Of a stretch of 64,000 nucleotides of DNA, positions 38,316 through 50,460 are shown piece by piece. Made by a program: the position numbers and the translations under genes. Numbering within the stretch: position 1 is the stretch's first letter; every line of letters starts with the position of its first letter. The stretch covers positions 27,195,819-27,259,818 of the forward strand of contig NW_024881316.1 in NCBI RefSeq assembly GCF_018691265.1. Reading direction: 5' to 3'. The stretch is from Tyto alba (Eukaryota; Chordata; Aves; Strigiformes; Tytonidae). The notes below the pieces were generated by a model. The model was not told the DNA's origin. It worked only from the letters and a program-made list of their open reading frames with translations, and made no database searches.

Positions 38316-39315
38316 TGTCCTGGTTTGAGCACAGAGGGCAACTGAACACCACTCAACCCTTCACTCCCCTCTTCCCTACCAACACCAAGAAGGAAAAAAT
38401 GAAACAAAAAAGGCTCTGGATTTGAGATAAGGACAGGGAGGGGTGCCTCAAGGGCAAAAGACAGACTCATTAGGAGAAGAAAAAGAACATCACTTTAATT
38501 AAAACACTGACAAAACCAAACACTTAACAGACAAGTTGGGACAGTGAGAAGCACCACCACTAAAAACCACACCTCCCCCACCCTTCTTTTCTTCCTAGAC
38601 TCAGCTCTGCTCCTGATGTCTCTACCTCCTCCCCCAGCAGCACAGGGGAGGGGGGTTACAGTCAGCTCACCACTCCTTCTTTCCTGGGAGGTGGGGTGAA
38701 TGCCGCACATTCCTCCCCTGCTCCGTGTGGATCCCATCTCATGGGAGACAGTCCTCCATGAACTTTCTCCAGCGTGACCTCTTCCCATGGGATGCAGCCA
38801 TTCCCATGCTGATCCAGCATGGGTCACCCCCATGTGTTGCAGTCCTCCCAGTGCCAAACTGCAACAGTGAGGTCTTCTTTTCCCCTCAGAGTCCCGGCTT
38901 CCTTTAAGCACAAACTCTTGTCATGGTGTGGACTTCTCCACAAGCCTCAGGTGTCCTCTGCTCCACTGCAGACCTCCAAGGGGGGAAGCCCTGCTGTCTC
39001 ACTATGGGATACAGGGGTATCTTCTCTGGCATACCTCCCTCTCTTCCTCCTCCTTCCTTCCACTGACCTAGGTGTTCACAGATATGTCCTTCTCATAACT
39101 CTTCCTCACAAGTCCCCACCCCCTCTCAGGTTCCCCTTTTTAAATATGTTATCACAGCAGAGCAACCAGCATCTCTAATTGTTTGAGCCATGGCCACAGG
39201 CAGGTCCAACTTGGAGCTGGGGGAGTTTTTGAGAACCTTCTCAGAGGGACCACTGCTGTAGCTCCCACCCCTCCCACCACTGTTACCAAATATCCTGCCA
39301 TTCAAAACCAGCACA
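38316..39315 (-). mobile_element. 1000-bp solo LTR with perfect 5-bp target duplication
   Basis: Plus strand begins TGTCCTGGTTTGAGC and ends TTCAAAACCAGCACA. The flanks TTTAC (38311-38315) and TTTAC (39316-39320) are identical, giving an exact 5-bp target-site duplication and a length of exactly 1000 bp. Five bases fits ERVL-type insertions. Minus orientation is inferred from an ATTAAA polyadenylation signal (reverse complement of TTTAAT, 38493-38498) near the 3' end and the family start TGTGCTGGTTTTGAATGG. The two ends are also imperfect inverted repeats of about 13 bp. No internal region remains. Open frames inside (38495-38911 -, 38819-39178 +) are LTR sequence, not genes. Confidence 0.88.
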
Positions 39316-42300
39316 TTTACATAAACATTATATAAATCTCTAATCCCTATTTTTTCTGGACTATAATATTTGCTATTGTGAGTTTTACTTCTCCCAGGGA
39401 TGAGGTTCACTGGATGCAAGTATCAGTGTTATTCTTTTTGTTTGCTTGCAATTTTTAAATTCCTCCCCACCTGTCACAGCTGGTAATTATTAGCATGTTA
39501 CACAGTAATTTCAGTATTCAGATGAAGGCTTATTTGGTTAACATTTGGGAACTAACAAAGATATCTAAACGGATATATATGTGTTTTATGTCCCTGCTAT
39601 AATCAGTGGAATGAGATAGGAAACTCAAAGAGAGTATCTCATTCCTTTGTAGAGTACTTCACTTTTCTGAAGCAGGAGCCAGTAGCCACTGCCTTTGTCA
39701 CTTATTTCTTTCCATATGATTGTTGCCTCTGGAAAAACATTGTATTTTTAAGGGCTCCAAATTGATATCCTTTTTCCTGTCCTCTGACCAATCATCAAAA
39801 TGCCTTATTACAACTTGGCTATAAATAACTTTCAGGATCTAACAAGTGAATAGTGCAGGGAGAATATCCTATAATCCTATTAACTTTTCTATAACTAGAA
39901 AACTGAGAAGCAGGCAACCACTTTAATTAGAAGTTTTCAGCTCAAGGAAATACAAAACTCTTCAGAGAAGTTAGATATATTACCCAGCTACAGATGGTGC
40001 TGCACTCTATTTTGAATTCATTTGCCACAAGATATGGCACAAGTTAAACAAGTATGGTTCTGCCCTTCCTTCCTACCCAGATTGTACATGACCTGCTACT
40101 AATGGGCGTCTCGGAGAAGAGGGACAACATTTGAAACTCAGTTCTTTTATGTCCTGGAAGACTCCACTGAACACTGAGATATTGTAAAATATATACATTT
40201 TCTCCAGGTATATATTTAAATAGCTGTTATGTTTCTGGAGCTGAATCCTATCAGACCAGATTTGTGCCAAAGGTTCATTGGGAGTCTTCTCTGGGAAGGC
40301 AGGCCGATTATGAGCCATCTGGTTATCTTTAGTGGGTGTTTGAAGCAATTGCTGATGCATATAGTGCTTCCAAGAGATTAAAAGTTTGGGACAAACATAA
40401 TTTTTCAGGCATATAGAACCATTATGGACAAACCTACAAGTTTCTGAATATTCATGGTACTAAAAACTTTTGAGTATCCAGTCCTTTATTGTATGTGCCT
40501 TTGTTCCATTGTAAAGGTTTAAATCCTTTACTAAATTTTTGTCTATATCTTTGCAAGTGCCTGTTAGAGCCTTGTCCATGACCTATGGTACTACAGAATA
40601 AGAGTGTGAGAGGGAAATAAGGAGCCTTTACATCCTTCTGCATTGCACAGTAGTGGTAAAACTTCTTCATAATGTGTTCACACAAGCTGATGTTTCATTT
40701 ATGTAGCTACTATAGATTTGTTTCCTTTAGAAGTCATTTGATGTGGATGTCTGTCCTGGGTCAGGCTATGCTGGTACAAGCCCAAGTGTAGGTTGCAACA
40801 GTGCCACTACTTCGGTGCTATAATTATTGGTCCCCGCCTTGATTTCAAGGAGACTGGAGGTCATTGATCATGTACATAGTGAAAGAAACGTCAGTTCCTT
40901 ATTTTAATAAATATAAATGGGGAATGTTATTTCCCTAGCAGAACATATGAGCTAGTGAATTTGAAGGGAATGAATATTTTACTTTTTTCTTTGGTCTTAT
41001 ACCTACATTGGAAATAGAATCCAAAAGTTTTGTCAAGAAAAGCTCTGCCTTATTTTGCATCTTCCATGTTCCTCATTTTTACCGCACTTCAGTACTCAAT
41101 GACTGAGGAATTCACTAATTCTTATAATGTTTTAGGAAAGATTACTTTTGCTAGTCAAAGAACAGAGCTGTTTTCCTTTTCTTAACTTGGCCATGTTAGA
41201 AAAAAAATCTGAATAAAGAAAAGCCCACAAACAGTACAGAGAACCAAAAATGTGGTTTCCTAAGGGACTCTGAAAGGTCTGAAATCCAGCAGGGAATAAA
41301 AGCAGCATTCATTATACTTCTCTGCCTTCCTTTGGGCTAGTTCTGCTTTGCCAGATTTGCAGGACCTCTGCAGAAACTGTATGTACTATTCATTTGTCTT
41401 TACTGTTCCTGGCAGCAGCTTTACAGGACTTTCACTGATTTGTATGCATTTATAATCAGAAGCTTTTTTCTTCTGGCTATATAGGGAAGCCAGCCTACCT
41501 AATATTCACTCACAGGATATGTTTTTCACAAGCATAATGCAAATAAGTTATTGAGGGGTTTGTATACTAATATCTGCAGGTACTGCATTTGACTGAGGGT
41601 GTTTTAACTACACCCTCATGAAAAGGTATACTCTACATGAAAAGTACAGTTCTAGCCATTTAAATATCTTAAAATTCTACCTTTGTTTCAGAAAAATTGT
41701 AGCCACAAAGGAAAACTTTTTTTATTGAAGTGTTTATTGTATATTGATATGACGAAAAAATTGTACTCTCAAAGAACTATTAGAATAAATACATTGATAT
41801 AGCTGGATTTGTAATTAAAGCAAAATTTTCTTTTGTCAGTTTTTTTCCAGAATTTTGTCAGAGTAACCATTTCTAGTTGTGACTGGTGATCCAGCTCCTT
41901 AAATGACACCCATTAATCCTTTCGAAGGAGATGTTTTTTGTAGGTTTTCAAATAAATACTTAAATTAAAATCCTATCTGGAAAAAATAATTAATAATTTA
42001 CATATCTATTTCAAACTTTAAAATAACTTAATATTACATGACACAAGTACAGTAATCAACACATTTTTTTAAGGACAATGGGATGCCTATAAACATAAAA
42101 TTAATAAAGTTAAAACAAAATAAAAATCAGTTTATATAAATTTGAAAAAAATGTTACAATCCTAAAGTATCCAGAAATTAAAAATAATCTGATTTTCCCA
42201 TATTGTTTTTTAAAAATGTCTTTTTTTTTTTTTGACACTTACATTTTAGGTCTGTAATTCTGAATAGTTATATGATTTAAATTAATCACTGACTTCTAAC

Positions 42301-45290
42301 ACCAGATGTTCAGAGACCTATACAATACTTCCACCTTTGTTCAAACTTCTTCGAACTCTTCTGTCTTTTAAGGTGAGGTGGAATAACAATGGTCAAGATC
42401 AAAAACTAACTGGGAGCAACTGCAATACATTCTCTTCAAGTTGTGTACACTTTGAAGCAAACTCCATAAATAATTTTAACAAAAACTCATCTAATTCCTT
42501 TTGTTTTCTTGCATTTGTTTATAGAACAGTAATTGGCAATAGCAAATATGTTTAACAAAGGCAATAAAAGACCAAGGAATAATGACTTACAAAATTTTCC
42601 TTTTCAACAAATTTACCAGGTTCAGTGGTGTTTATGTACTATTTATGTTTTATATTTCAGATAGTTTTTTCTTGTCTTCTCAAATAAATGATGGAAGATT
42701 CAAATGCTTTGTCTCCATCTCCTGGCAGATAAGAACCAAGTAAAAAATATGGAATGGAATTCATGAACCTAAGAGAGAAATATTAGGAGGAATTAAATTT
42801 CTGTTTCTTATTTACAGGTTTTCCTCATTTCTAAAATCATCCAAATCTATTTTAATGTAGAGAAACAGAAAACAATGATTATTTTATGCAGATAGATTCA
42901 AAATATCATATCACTATGACAATAGCTCATAGGAGTTCTTCAACCCCAATTTTCCATTAAACAGGACTACACCATTTAATGTAATGGAGAAATGTTAGTT
43001 TACAATAAATGAATATTTGAGGATTTTTTAAATCCCTAGATTGTTAATTTAAAAGAAACATGATTTAATTTTCATTTGTTGATATGCCTAAAACCATAGT
43101 CATGTCTTTGTTCTGACTAGTTTACCTGGAAATAATGTACTTTTTCGTGACGTTTACTGTATGATAAATTAGATTTACCTTATGTGATTTTTATTTAATT
43201 CTGAGGTTTATTTACCTCCCTAGACCATGGTATTATAGGTATCATCACAGATCATACTCCCAAATGCTGTTTATAACCTCTTTTGGATAAACAGTAAAAT
43301 TAAGTTTAGAGGAAATTACAGCATATATGTGTGACCTATTTCATTAAAAGCAAGGCTTTATACTCGTTAATAGTGCTATATAAAAGAATTAACAATTAAT
43401 ACATAAGTGTAAGGAAGCATATCATTAAAAATAGCCTTAAAAGAATAAATTGCTATTGCATCTCATTCCAGATGACCTTTGCATACAGCTTATATTAACA
43501 TATCTTAAACTTAAAATCTTCTATGTTTTAACTGCATACTTAAGTTGAAAAATTAAAATAGACCTAAACTTGATATATCAAATCTCAGTCCATTTATCTG
43601 AGGAATGCATTTATCTAAATAATCTCAGAGAGTCTCAAGCTATGATTCCTTCCCAGGTGTGATCTGCCAAGCACATTCCCTTTCCTCCCAAGAAAAGGAA
43701 ACAACACTTTTTTTTTTTTTTTCTATTCTACCCTTTTATTTGGGTGACATTTTTAATACATTAGGCCTGTCCTCATATATACTTGCAAGTGCAAGAGTAG
43801 GAAGAGGAGATCTGTTGCCCATCTACCAATCTAGCTCATTTGAGATAGGGGCCAACCAAGTCCATGGTAATGTATTCTTGATACTGTATGTATCTAGAGT
43901 CCCATTCCTTGTAACATGGCTGCCAGTTTGTCCACTGATGTTGCTAGCATTCCATAAGTAAAGATATAGGAAAAGTTGAAGTGATTTTTGCTAGCAGTTA
44001 TGTCTGTATGGAGGACACTTTTTTTAGTACTTAATCATAAGATACAGAAATATTATGCTTAGTATCCAAATCCTCACTGCATAAATATACAAATGACCGC
44101 ATATCTCCTTTATAAAGTGCATCATCTTTTAGATTTTTTTTTTTTTAAAAAAAAAAAAAACAGCCAGTACAAGGCTATTATGCCAGGTAGAGAAATGAGA
44201 GATCTGGTGTTCCGGCAGGGGAGGAATATCAGCATTTCTGTACTAGTATACTACTGAATTACATTTGTATTCTCTTTTTTTTGAGGGGCGGAGTGTTTGT
44301 TTTTGAATTTAGACAGTTATAGAAAGCAGCGATGAACTTATGTTCTGTGTTTATGGAAGAGTTTTCCATAATATCACTAGCTTTTGTTACTTAGAGTTAC
44401 AATGAATATCCCCAGTGGTTTAACGTGTTAACAGGCAAATTAAGAATTTCCAAAATTTCTTCTCCTCATAGGTCTCCAGTCGTTCCCCCTAATAATTTTT
44501 ATTCAGACCACAATATAAAAAAGGTATAAAGAATAATGAATGTATAGAAATAATATATATTTTACTATATTAAAAAGAAAACATGTTTATCATTATTAAT
44601 ATGCAGATTAGCATTTATATTTGTATGTAGGGTTAGAAAAACAAGAGAACGGGAAAAAATTTTATTGCAGACTTTTTCACTTAGATATTTTCTTTAAGAA
44701 GAAATAAAATAGAAACAAATTCTGTAACTAACCTTTAACAATAAAACTGTGGAGTTTGTTGTCTGTGGAGAGTGTTTAATAAAAAAGAGAAAACATGAAA
44801 ATGCCACTTTCTTGTTTACTTCTCTAAGATGTGTTGAATTAATCTTATCTGATATCCCTCCAGAGGGAAAAAAAAAATATCTATCAGCATGGTTATAACT
44901 AGTATTTTATTCACATTAAAAAAATATATATATATCTTAACATAGGTTTTACTACTGCCTATCTCAGCTCTAGCTTACAAGAAGAATGATAAATAAGATT
45001 TTTAAAGACAGACTACCCAGTTTAAAAAGTGATTTGAAATACATGATATTAGAGGAAAGGTTACCTTTAGAAACTTGTTCTACAGATACTGATTTAAAAA
45101 AATAGAGATGTACTTTAAAAATTATAAATAAAAGGAGGAAAGCATTGACGTTTTCTAGAGAACAAAGCTGTGACTTCATGTTTTCTTTAATATTCAGTCA
45201 GTATTGCAGTACTGAAGTTCAAGGCTTACCATATTATCAAATAGAAAATACATTTCCAAAGTCACACTTTTCTATCATAGATAAACTTAT
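39316..45290. other. Intergenic, nothing recognised
   Basis: About 6 kb of AT-rich unique sequence. It contains a T13/A14 palindrome at 44134-44160. A short piece at 40754-40775 begins TGTCCTGGGTCAGGC like an LTR start but does not continue as one. No gene or clear element. Confidence 0.5.
44134..44160. repeat. T13-A14 perfect palindrome
   Basis: Thirteen T directly followed by fourteen A with no spacer. Can form a cruciform or hairpin and is a likely slippage site. Confidence 0.9.
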
Positions 45291-45779
45291 TGTTGTCGTT
45301 TGAGCCTGGTCAGCAGCTAAACGCCACGCAGTCGCTCACCCACCCTCCCCCAACTTGGGAATGGGGAGGGAATCGGAGGGGCAAAGGGAGACTCACAGGT
45401 TGAGATAAAAACAGTTTAATAACAGTAACAGAATAACACACTGACAGCAGGATCAACAGGTAATGTACAATACAGCTGCTCACCACCCATTGACCAACAC
45501 CCACCTGCTCCCAGCTGGCAATCCCAACCACAAAGGCACCACAGCAACACTCCCAAAAGTGAGAGCCCCTCCCTGCCCACTCCTGCCTTTATATAGTGAG
45601 CACAATGTCACATGACACAGACTATCGGCCAATCGGGGCCCAGCCCTCCAGCTGTGCTCCCCCCGCCCCCGCACACAGGTGAGGGCACTGGGACCTGGGG
45701 AGCCCCTGGGGTCTCAGGGTGCTGCAGCTCCTCCCGCTGCCAGACCAATGGGAACTCTAGGCCAGCCCCAACCAGGACA
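45291..45779 (-). mobile_element. ERVL-like solo LTR
   Basis: Plus strand runs from TGTTGTCGTTTGAGCC to CCCCAACCAGGACA (489 bp). On the minus strand it therefore starts TGTCCTGGTTGGGG and ends GGCTCAAACGACAACA. A TATA box (CTATATAAA, minus; 45588-45596), a CCAAT/ATTGG motif and an ATTAAA signal (within TTTAATAA near 45415-45422) are in the right order. Flanks CTTAT (45286-45290) and CTTAC (45780-45784) form a 5-bp duplication with one mismatch. GC-rich with several CpG sites, so relatively young. No internal region attached. Confidence 0.87.
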
Positions 45780-48700
45780 CTTACTAATGGAAACAGATTA
45801 CACAAGACTGTCACTGTCAGACCACTAATTACAAAATATTAGGGGTCAATTTTCTACATTAACATTAATGAAAACTCTATACAGTCATTGAAAAAAGTGT
45901 TATTGTGTGATAATAACATGCCCAGTAAGACTGTAAATCATAGCAATGAAAGCCTATTCACACTTACAGTAGGTGCATCATTATTCTGTAACACCTGAAC
46001 ACCTTTACTATGATTTTGAAACACATTTTCACTATATGAAATACAAGGAATTATGTATTAATTTAAGTAATGGAGAATATTTGAATATTTTCTTATTATC
46101 TACCTTAGAAATCTATGAAAAAAATCCTGCTATTTTTTATCACACCGAATTCCCAAAATGTTTGTAAAATATAAATAAGTGTATGCTTCTGTTAGTCTAC
46201 AGTTTTACAGAGTCCTGCATTTTTGTCATATTATTAAAACTTCTTCTGGGATTGTTTTTATCTTCCCATATGCCTCCACTAAAAAATAAAATCTATCAAT
46301 CAACTGTGCAAAGTTTGTGAATGTAGTGTAAAGAAACATCAGAGAAGTTGGAGCTCAACCGTGTTATTTCTCTTTCAAAAGATCAATAAGACCAGAATGA
46401 GTGTGAAGCACAGCTATTTCATGTGGTCTTCCCTCACTAATGTCTATGAATATATATATGCACAGAAATCTGTCCTTTAAGCTGTGAAGAAGAAAATAAA
46501 TTTGGATACTTATGTAAAATATAAATTGTTTGTTTAGTATGTGACATTAAAAGTTCTCATGTAAAAAATTGAAAATTTTGGTTTCCAAGCTTTTCTGACT
46601 CAGTCAGGAACATACTTTGCTTGCTGAGCTGCACTGTGAAATGGAAAAAATTTTCTTCCCGTTTACATCCCTGACTTCAGAGGACCCAGAGCAAAAGAAG
46701 GATAATAAAGATCTTCTTTGTCTAGTATTAATTAATACATGTACTTAATAGAGCTAGTATATTTAATACTCCTGTATTTTTCTGTTGGGTTAGCCTCTGC
46801 TATGTTCTGTACAATATAATGGGTGCCTTTCTCATTTTATTTTTCACCTACCTGAAGAAATACATATCTCCTAGTAAGTAAATTTGGCATTTACCTCTCC
46901 AGTTTCATAGTTCCAGAAGAGTTTCAGAAGAGTTAGGCCAGATTTACACAAATTCTCAGAAAAAGACCTTGCACCATCATGTCTTTCACTTATACATAGT
47001 GACAGCCTCAAACAAAAGCCTGCCTCACTCAGGTGGTATTAGTGACTTTTAGATTTGTACTTCAAAGCATAAACCTGTACTTAATTTGTCACTGAACTAT
47101 AATGTACAAGGATGAATTTAACAAGGGGACACAGCACAATCCTATCTGACAGTCAAGAAGTTTCACTTGGCTACTCACTCCATACTACACTTTATACTGT
47201 GGCTGAACTTAGTCTTATTTTGCTGGTATAAGGATTTCTACCCCAGAATGCTACATCCTATTTATATTTGATGTGAGGTGGTTCCTTGATCAACTTGATG
47301 ACTGGAGGATAACATCAATATGTAATTTCAAGGGGACTCAGACTCTTACAAGACTAGATAGGAACTGAGCAATGACTTCAATAGTGTTAATGCTTTCTAA
47401 ATTATGGGCATACATCTCTAAAGGGGCAAATAGGCACATATGTGTATTTGAGAATCTGAACCTTAGTTATACCTATGAAAGGCAGACACTATTATTGAGT
47501 CCATACATGCTTTAAGTAATACCTGGATAAAAGTAACAGATTATTACCCAAGACTGGAGATAACATGTCATTATTTTCCTTGAATGTACATAATTATCTC
47601 TCCAAAGCTAATCTATTTTAATAATAGTTTCTACATAAAAAAAAGAAAAAAAAAATAGTTTGGTTATTATGCTTGTGAATATAACAAATACTTGTAGTGT
47701 TATTTTATATTCCTTGTATTTTCACCCTGACTCCTTCTTAAGACACTGAGTTTACAAGGATTCTTGCTATTATTATTTGAAGGCAGCACTGTAATTCTGT
47801 GCTTTCGTGATAGGCTTTGTCACCTCAGATTATGATGTGTGACTTTCAAAGGACATGTAACAGACTTTCTAGCCAAAGTTTATATCCAGGATCTGAAAAA
47901 CTCTCAGAACTGCACAAAACATAGAGTATAAGGGCACATATCTCAATAACAGAAAACAAGAGAAAATGTTGGTTGCATGACTGTACGATAAATGACTATG
48001 ATAGCTTTTCCTTCATTTTGCTCTGATGGTAATAGGGATATGAAGGTTGTACAGCCAGGTGACTGCTTCCTTATTGTATAATACAGTTAATGAGCTGCAT
48101 TGTGATATTAATATAATCTGTCTGGTTCATAATGTACTATAGTACATACATTATTTCACTGAATGGTTTATGGGATCTCTATTATGTTGTAATGCATTTC
48201 CTAGGGTAATAGATAAGATAGATTATCTTGTGTTTCTTAGTATGATGCAGTTTTGTATATCACAAATATAATTGGCTTATAAAACATCATATTTCCTTAA
48301 CCATTTTTACTTTGATGTATCTCAAAATTGTTAAACTTCTTCAAGTTTTGTGACTTAGTGGATGGTGCTGATTAAGAGGAAAGACACTGTAAATAATCTT
48401 ATTATCATAAGAAACAAGCCCCTCTTTTTTTTCTGTTGAAAATATATGGCTTGTTAATTAGCAATTTACCAAATAGCCAAATTACATAATCTTTTTGCTA
48501 AGGGATTGCAGTAGGACAGAGGGAAAAAGAATTGGGGAATTTGAAAGGAGAAGCAGCCAAAGCAAGGGAGGGCAAGACAGGAGAATGTTAAGCAAAGCAA
48601 AGCAAGGGAACGAAGATATTTTAGTGTCAGGGGATTTTAGGAACACTCAACAGAGCTCAAGTTATTACAGTAGGAAGATGTGATAGAAAACTGGGTCAGA

Positions 48701-48781
48701 CAGAGCTCTGAGATACATCTGGTTTACTTGCATGCTAAATATATATAATGTATTCCCATCTCTAAAGCTGTGGATTTCTTC

Positions 48782-48818
<37 letters not shown>

Positions 48819-49562
48819 CAAAAAAAAAAAAACAAAAAAAAAAAAAACAACACAAAATTACAAAGTGGGATACAGTAACTATAAGCAGAGATCTGAGAAC
48901 AAATCTGCTGCCAGTGTCCTGCTGATTGTGGTTCCCTGTTTCAGTCCTTCACTCCAAGAATGTTCTGGCTCTGGACATTGCTGCAGACTCTTGGAGAAGT
49001 CTCACGGTGTGCCCTCATGTTAATAGTTTCTTGCTTGTTTTTATATTTCCTTCTGCCCAGAACCAGATGTTTCTCCGAATTACACACATTCCACTGTTCT
49101 TGAGGAGGACTTAGTCTTTGACTTCGTTCTGACACTTCCATTTAACTTAACCTAAATGGTATATTTGGCAGTTATCTTTTGCCTATTTGTGCTATTTTAA
49201 TGAACTACTATACACAGTTCATGTATATAAATGACAGCATTGTTGAAATGTGGGCTTTCTTAGATTTACTGTTTCTGTGTTTCCATTCCTCTGTAATATA
49301 TATTACTGTTCACAGCAAGCTGATGGGTAATAGTTCAAATCATCATAAGATTTCCATACTACTTCTCAGTCAAAATGAGGGTCCTTGGGGGTGCACCATC
49401 GATTTAAACTTACAGAAACAAATTTTTTTGGCACACTGTTAGTATAAAGTAGATTAAATGAAGAGTAGAAAAAATTTTGGTGAGTTATTTAAACTATGTA
49501 TGAAAACTGAACTGAATATTTTTATATTCAGCACTAGATCAGCTATCTGATCTAGTGAAAGA
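45780..49562. other. Intergenic, nothing recognised
   Basis: AT-rich unique sequence. Contains the T19/A14C periodic repeat at 48785-48848. No gene or named transposon. Confidence 0.5.
48785..48848 (+). repeat. T19 followed by three A14C units
   Basis: T run 48785-48803, then A14-C three times (C at 48818, 48833 and 48848), a strict 15-base period. Suggests recent tandem amplification of an interrupted A tract. Confidence 0.9.
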
Positions 49563-49652
49563 TGTTCCTGCCATGGCAGGGGTTGTAGAACTAGATGATA
49601 TTTAAAGGTCCCTTCCAACCCAAACCATTCTATGATTCAAGGATTGTATGAT
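49563..49652 (+). mobile_element. CR1 LINE 3' end, short
   Basis: 'tgttcctgccatggcagggg', 'gaactagatgatatttaaag', 'gtcccttccaacccaaacca' and 'ttctatgattcaaggattgt' form the last ~90 bp of an avian CR1 with its terminal repeats. Strongly 5'-truncated. Confidence 0.9.
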
Positions 49653-50024
49653 TTTATAAACCCTAGTATATAAGTGGACTGGTGAGTAAACAAACACAGT
49701 CAACATTCAGCAAACTCGTTTTGTTTTGCTTTGCTTTTTTATTTTGAGCACACAAAAAGATACAGCTGGGCAAGGAATGTATATGGTAAACTGTATAGAT
49801 GAAAATTAGGTAACTAGTCATTATTTTTTGTCATGATTTTTGTCATGATTTAACAAAACAGAAAATTCACATCTTCTAGAAATTCCTCCTGAGAGAATCC
49901 TGATGAATCTCAGGTTTTATGTTTAAATCTTGTTCTGTCACTAACACTTAGCTCATTTTTAAATTAGAAGTTTTCAGAACTGTTGCCCTTTAATGAAAAT
50001 GCACAGTATCCTCAAATACCATGA
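49653..50024. other. Intergenic spacer
   Basis: About 370 bp of AT-rich DNA between a CR1 end and an LTR; contains a doubled TTTTTGTCATGATTT word around 49826-49850. Nothing else recognised. Confidence 0.5.
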
Positions 50025-50460
50025 TGCGGAGCTGCGGAGGAACGACACGCCGAGACGGATTCAATGTGTGTGATAGAGCATCATATATCGTATCTCTTTA
50101 TTGGTCCAGGGTACATATATTTATACAGACAATGATAATTATTATGCCTACTAGTCACTAGCTGATTGGCTTAAGCTCTAAAGGTTGTATTTGCACGGTC
50201 CACCTACCTGCAGTTAGCTAACAGAACAAGCTTCTCATAACACTAAGTTTCTCGTGCCACTATTCCCAATTCCCCTTAACCTGTTTTCGACACACCACGG
50301 TACACAAGACCGAAGCGTCCTTGACATTCTTCATGTATCAGCAGCTGCGAGCAGCTGCAGGCAAACCCTAGTGAGGCTCAGCATCAGCAGCTAGAGCAGG
50401 CTCTGATCATACAATTGCTCGGTGGGCTCAGGACCCTTGTCTCTGAGCCATTCTTCAACA
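50025..50460 (-). mobile_element. ERVK-like solo LTR with perfect 6-bp target duplication
   Basis: On the minus strand the unit starts TGTTGAAGAATGGCTC and ends CGCAGCTCCGCA (436 bp). Flanks CCATGA (50019-50024) and CCATGA (50461-50466) are identical; a 6-bp duplication is the class II (ERVK) signature. The TATA-like box (50118-50125) and the AATAAA signal (50098-50103) are only about 15-20 bp apart, the short-R arrangement known from avian alpha/beta-type LTRs. The U5 (about 75 bp) is CpG-rich (CGTCTCGGCGTGTCGTTCC). No internal region flanks it. Confidence 0.92.

Noticed and set aside
38495..38911. 138-codon minus-strand frame and the overlapping 38819-39178 plus-strand frame
   Set aside because: Both lie wholly inside the exactly bounded 1000-bp solo LTR; they are GC-rich LTR sequence, not genes.
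40754..40880. Possible LTR start (TGTCCTGGGTCAGGC)
   Set aside because: Does not continue with LTR landmarks and has no matching end or target duplication.
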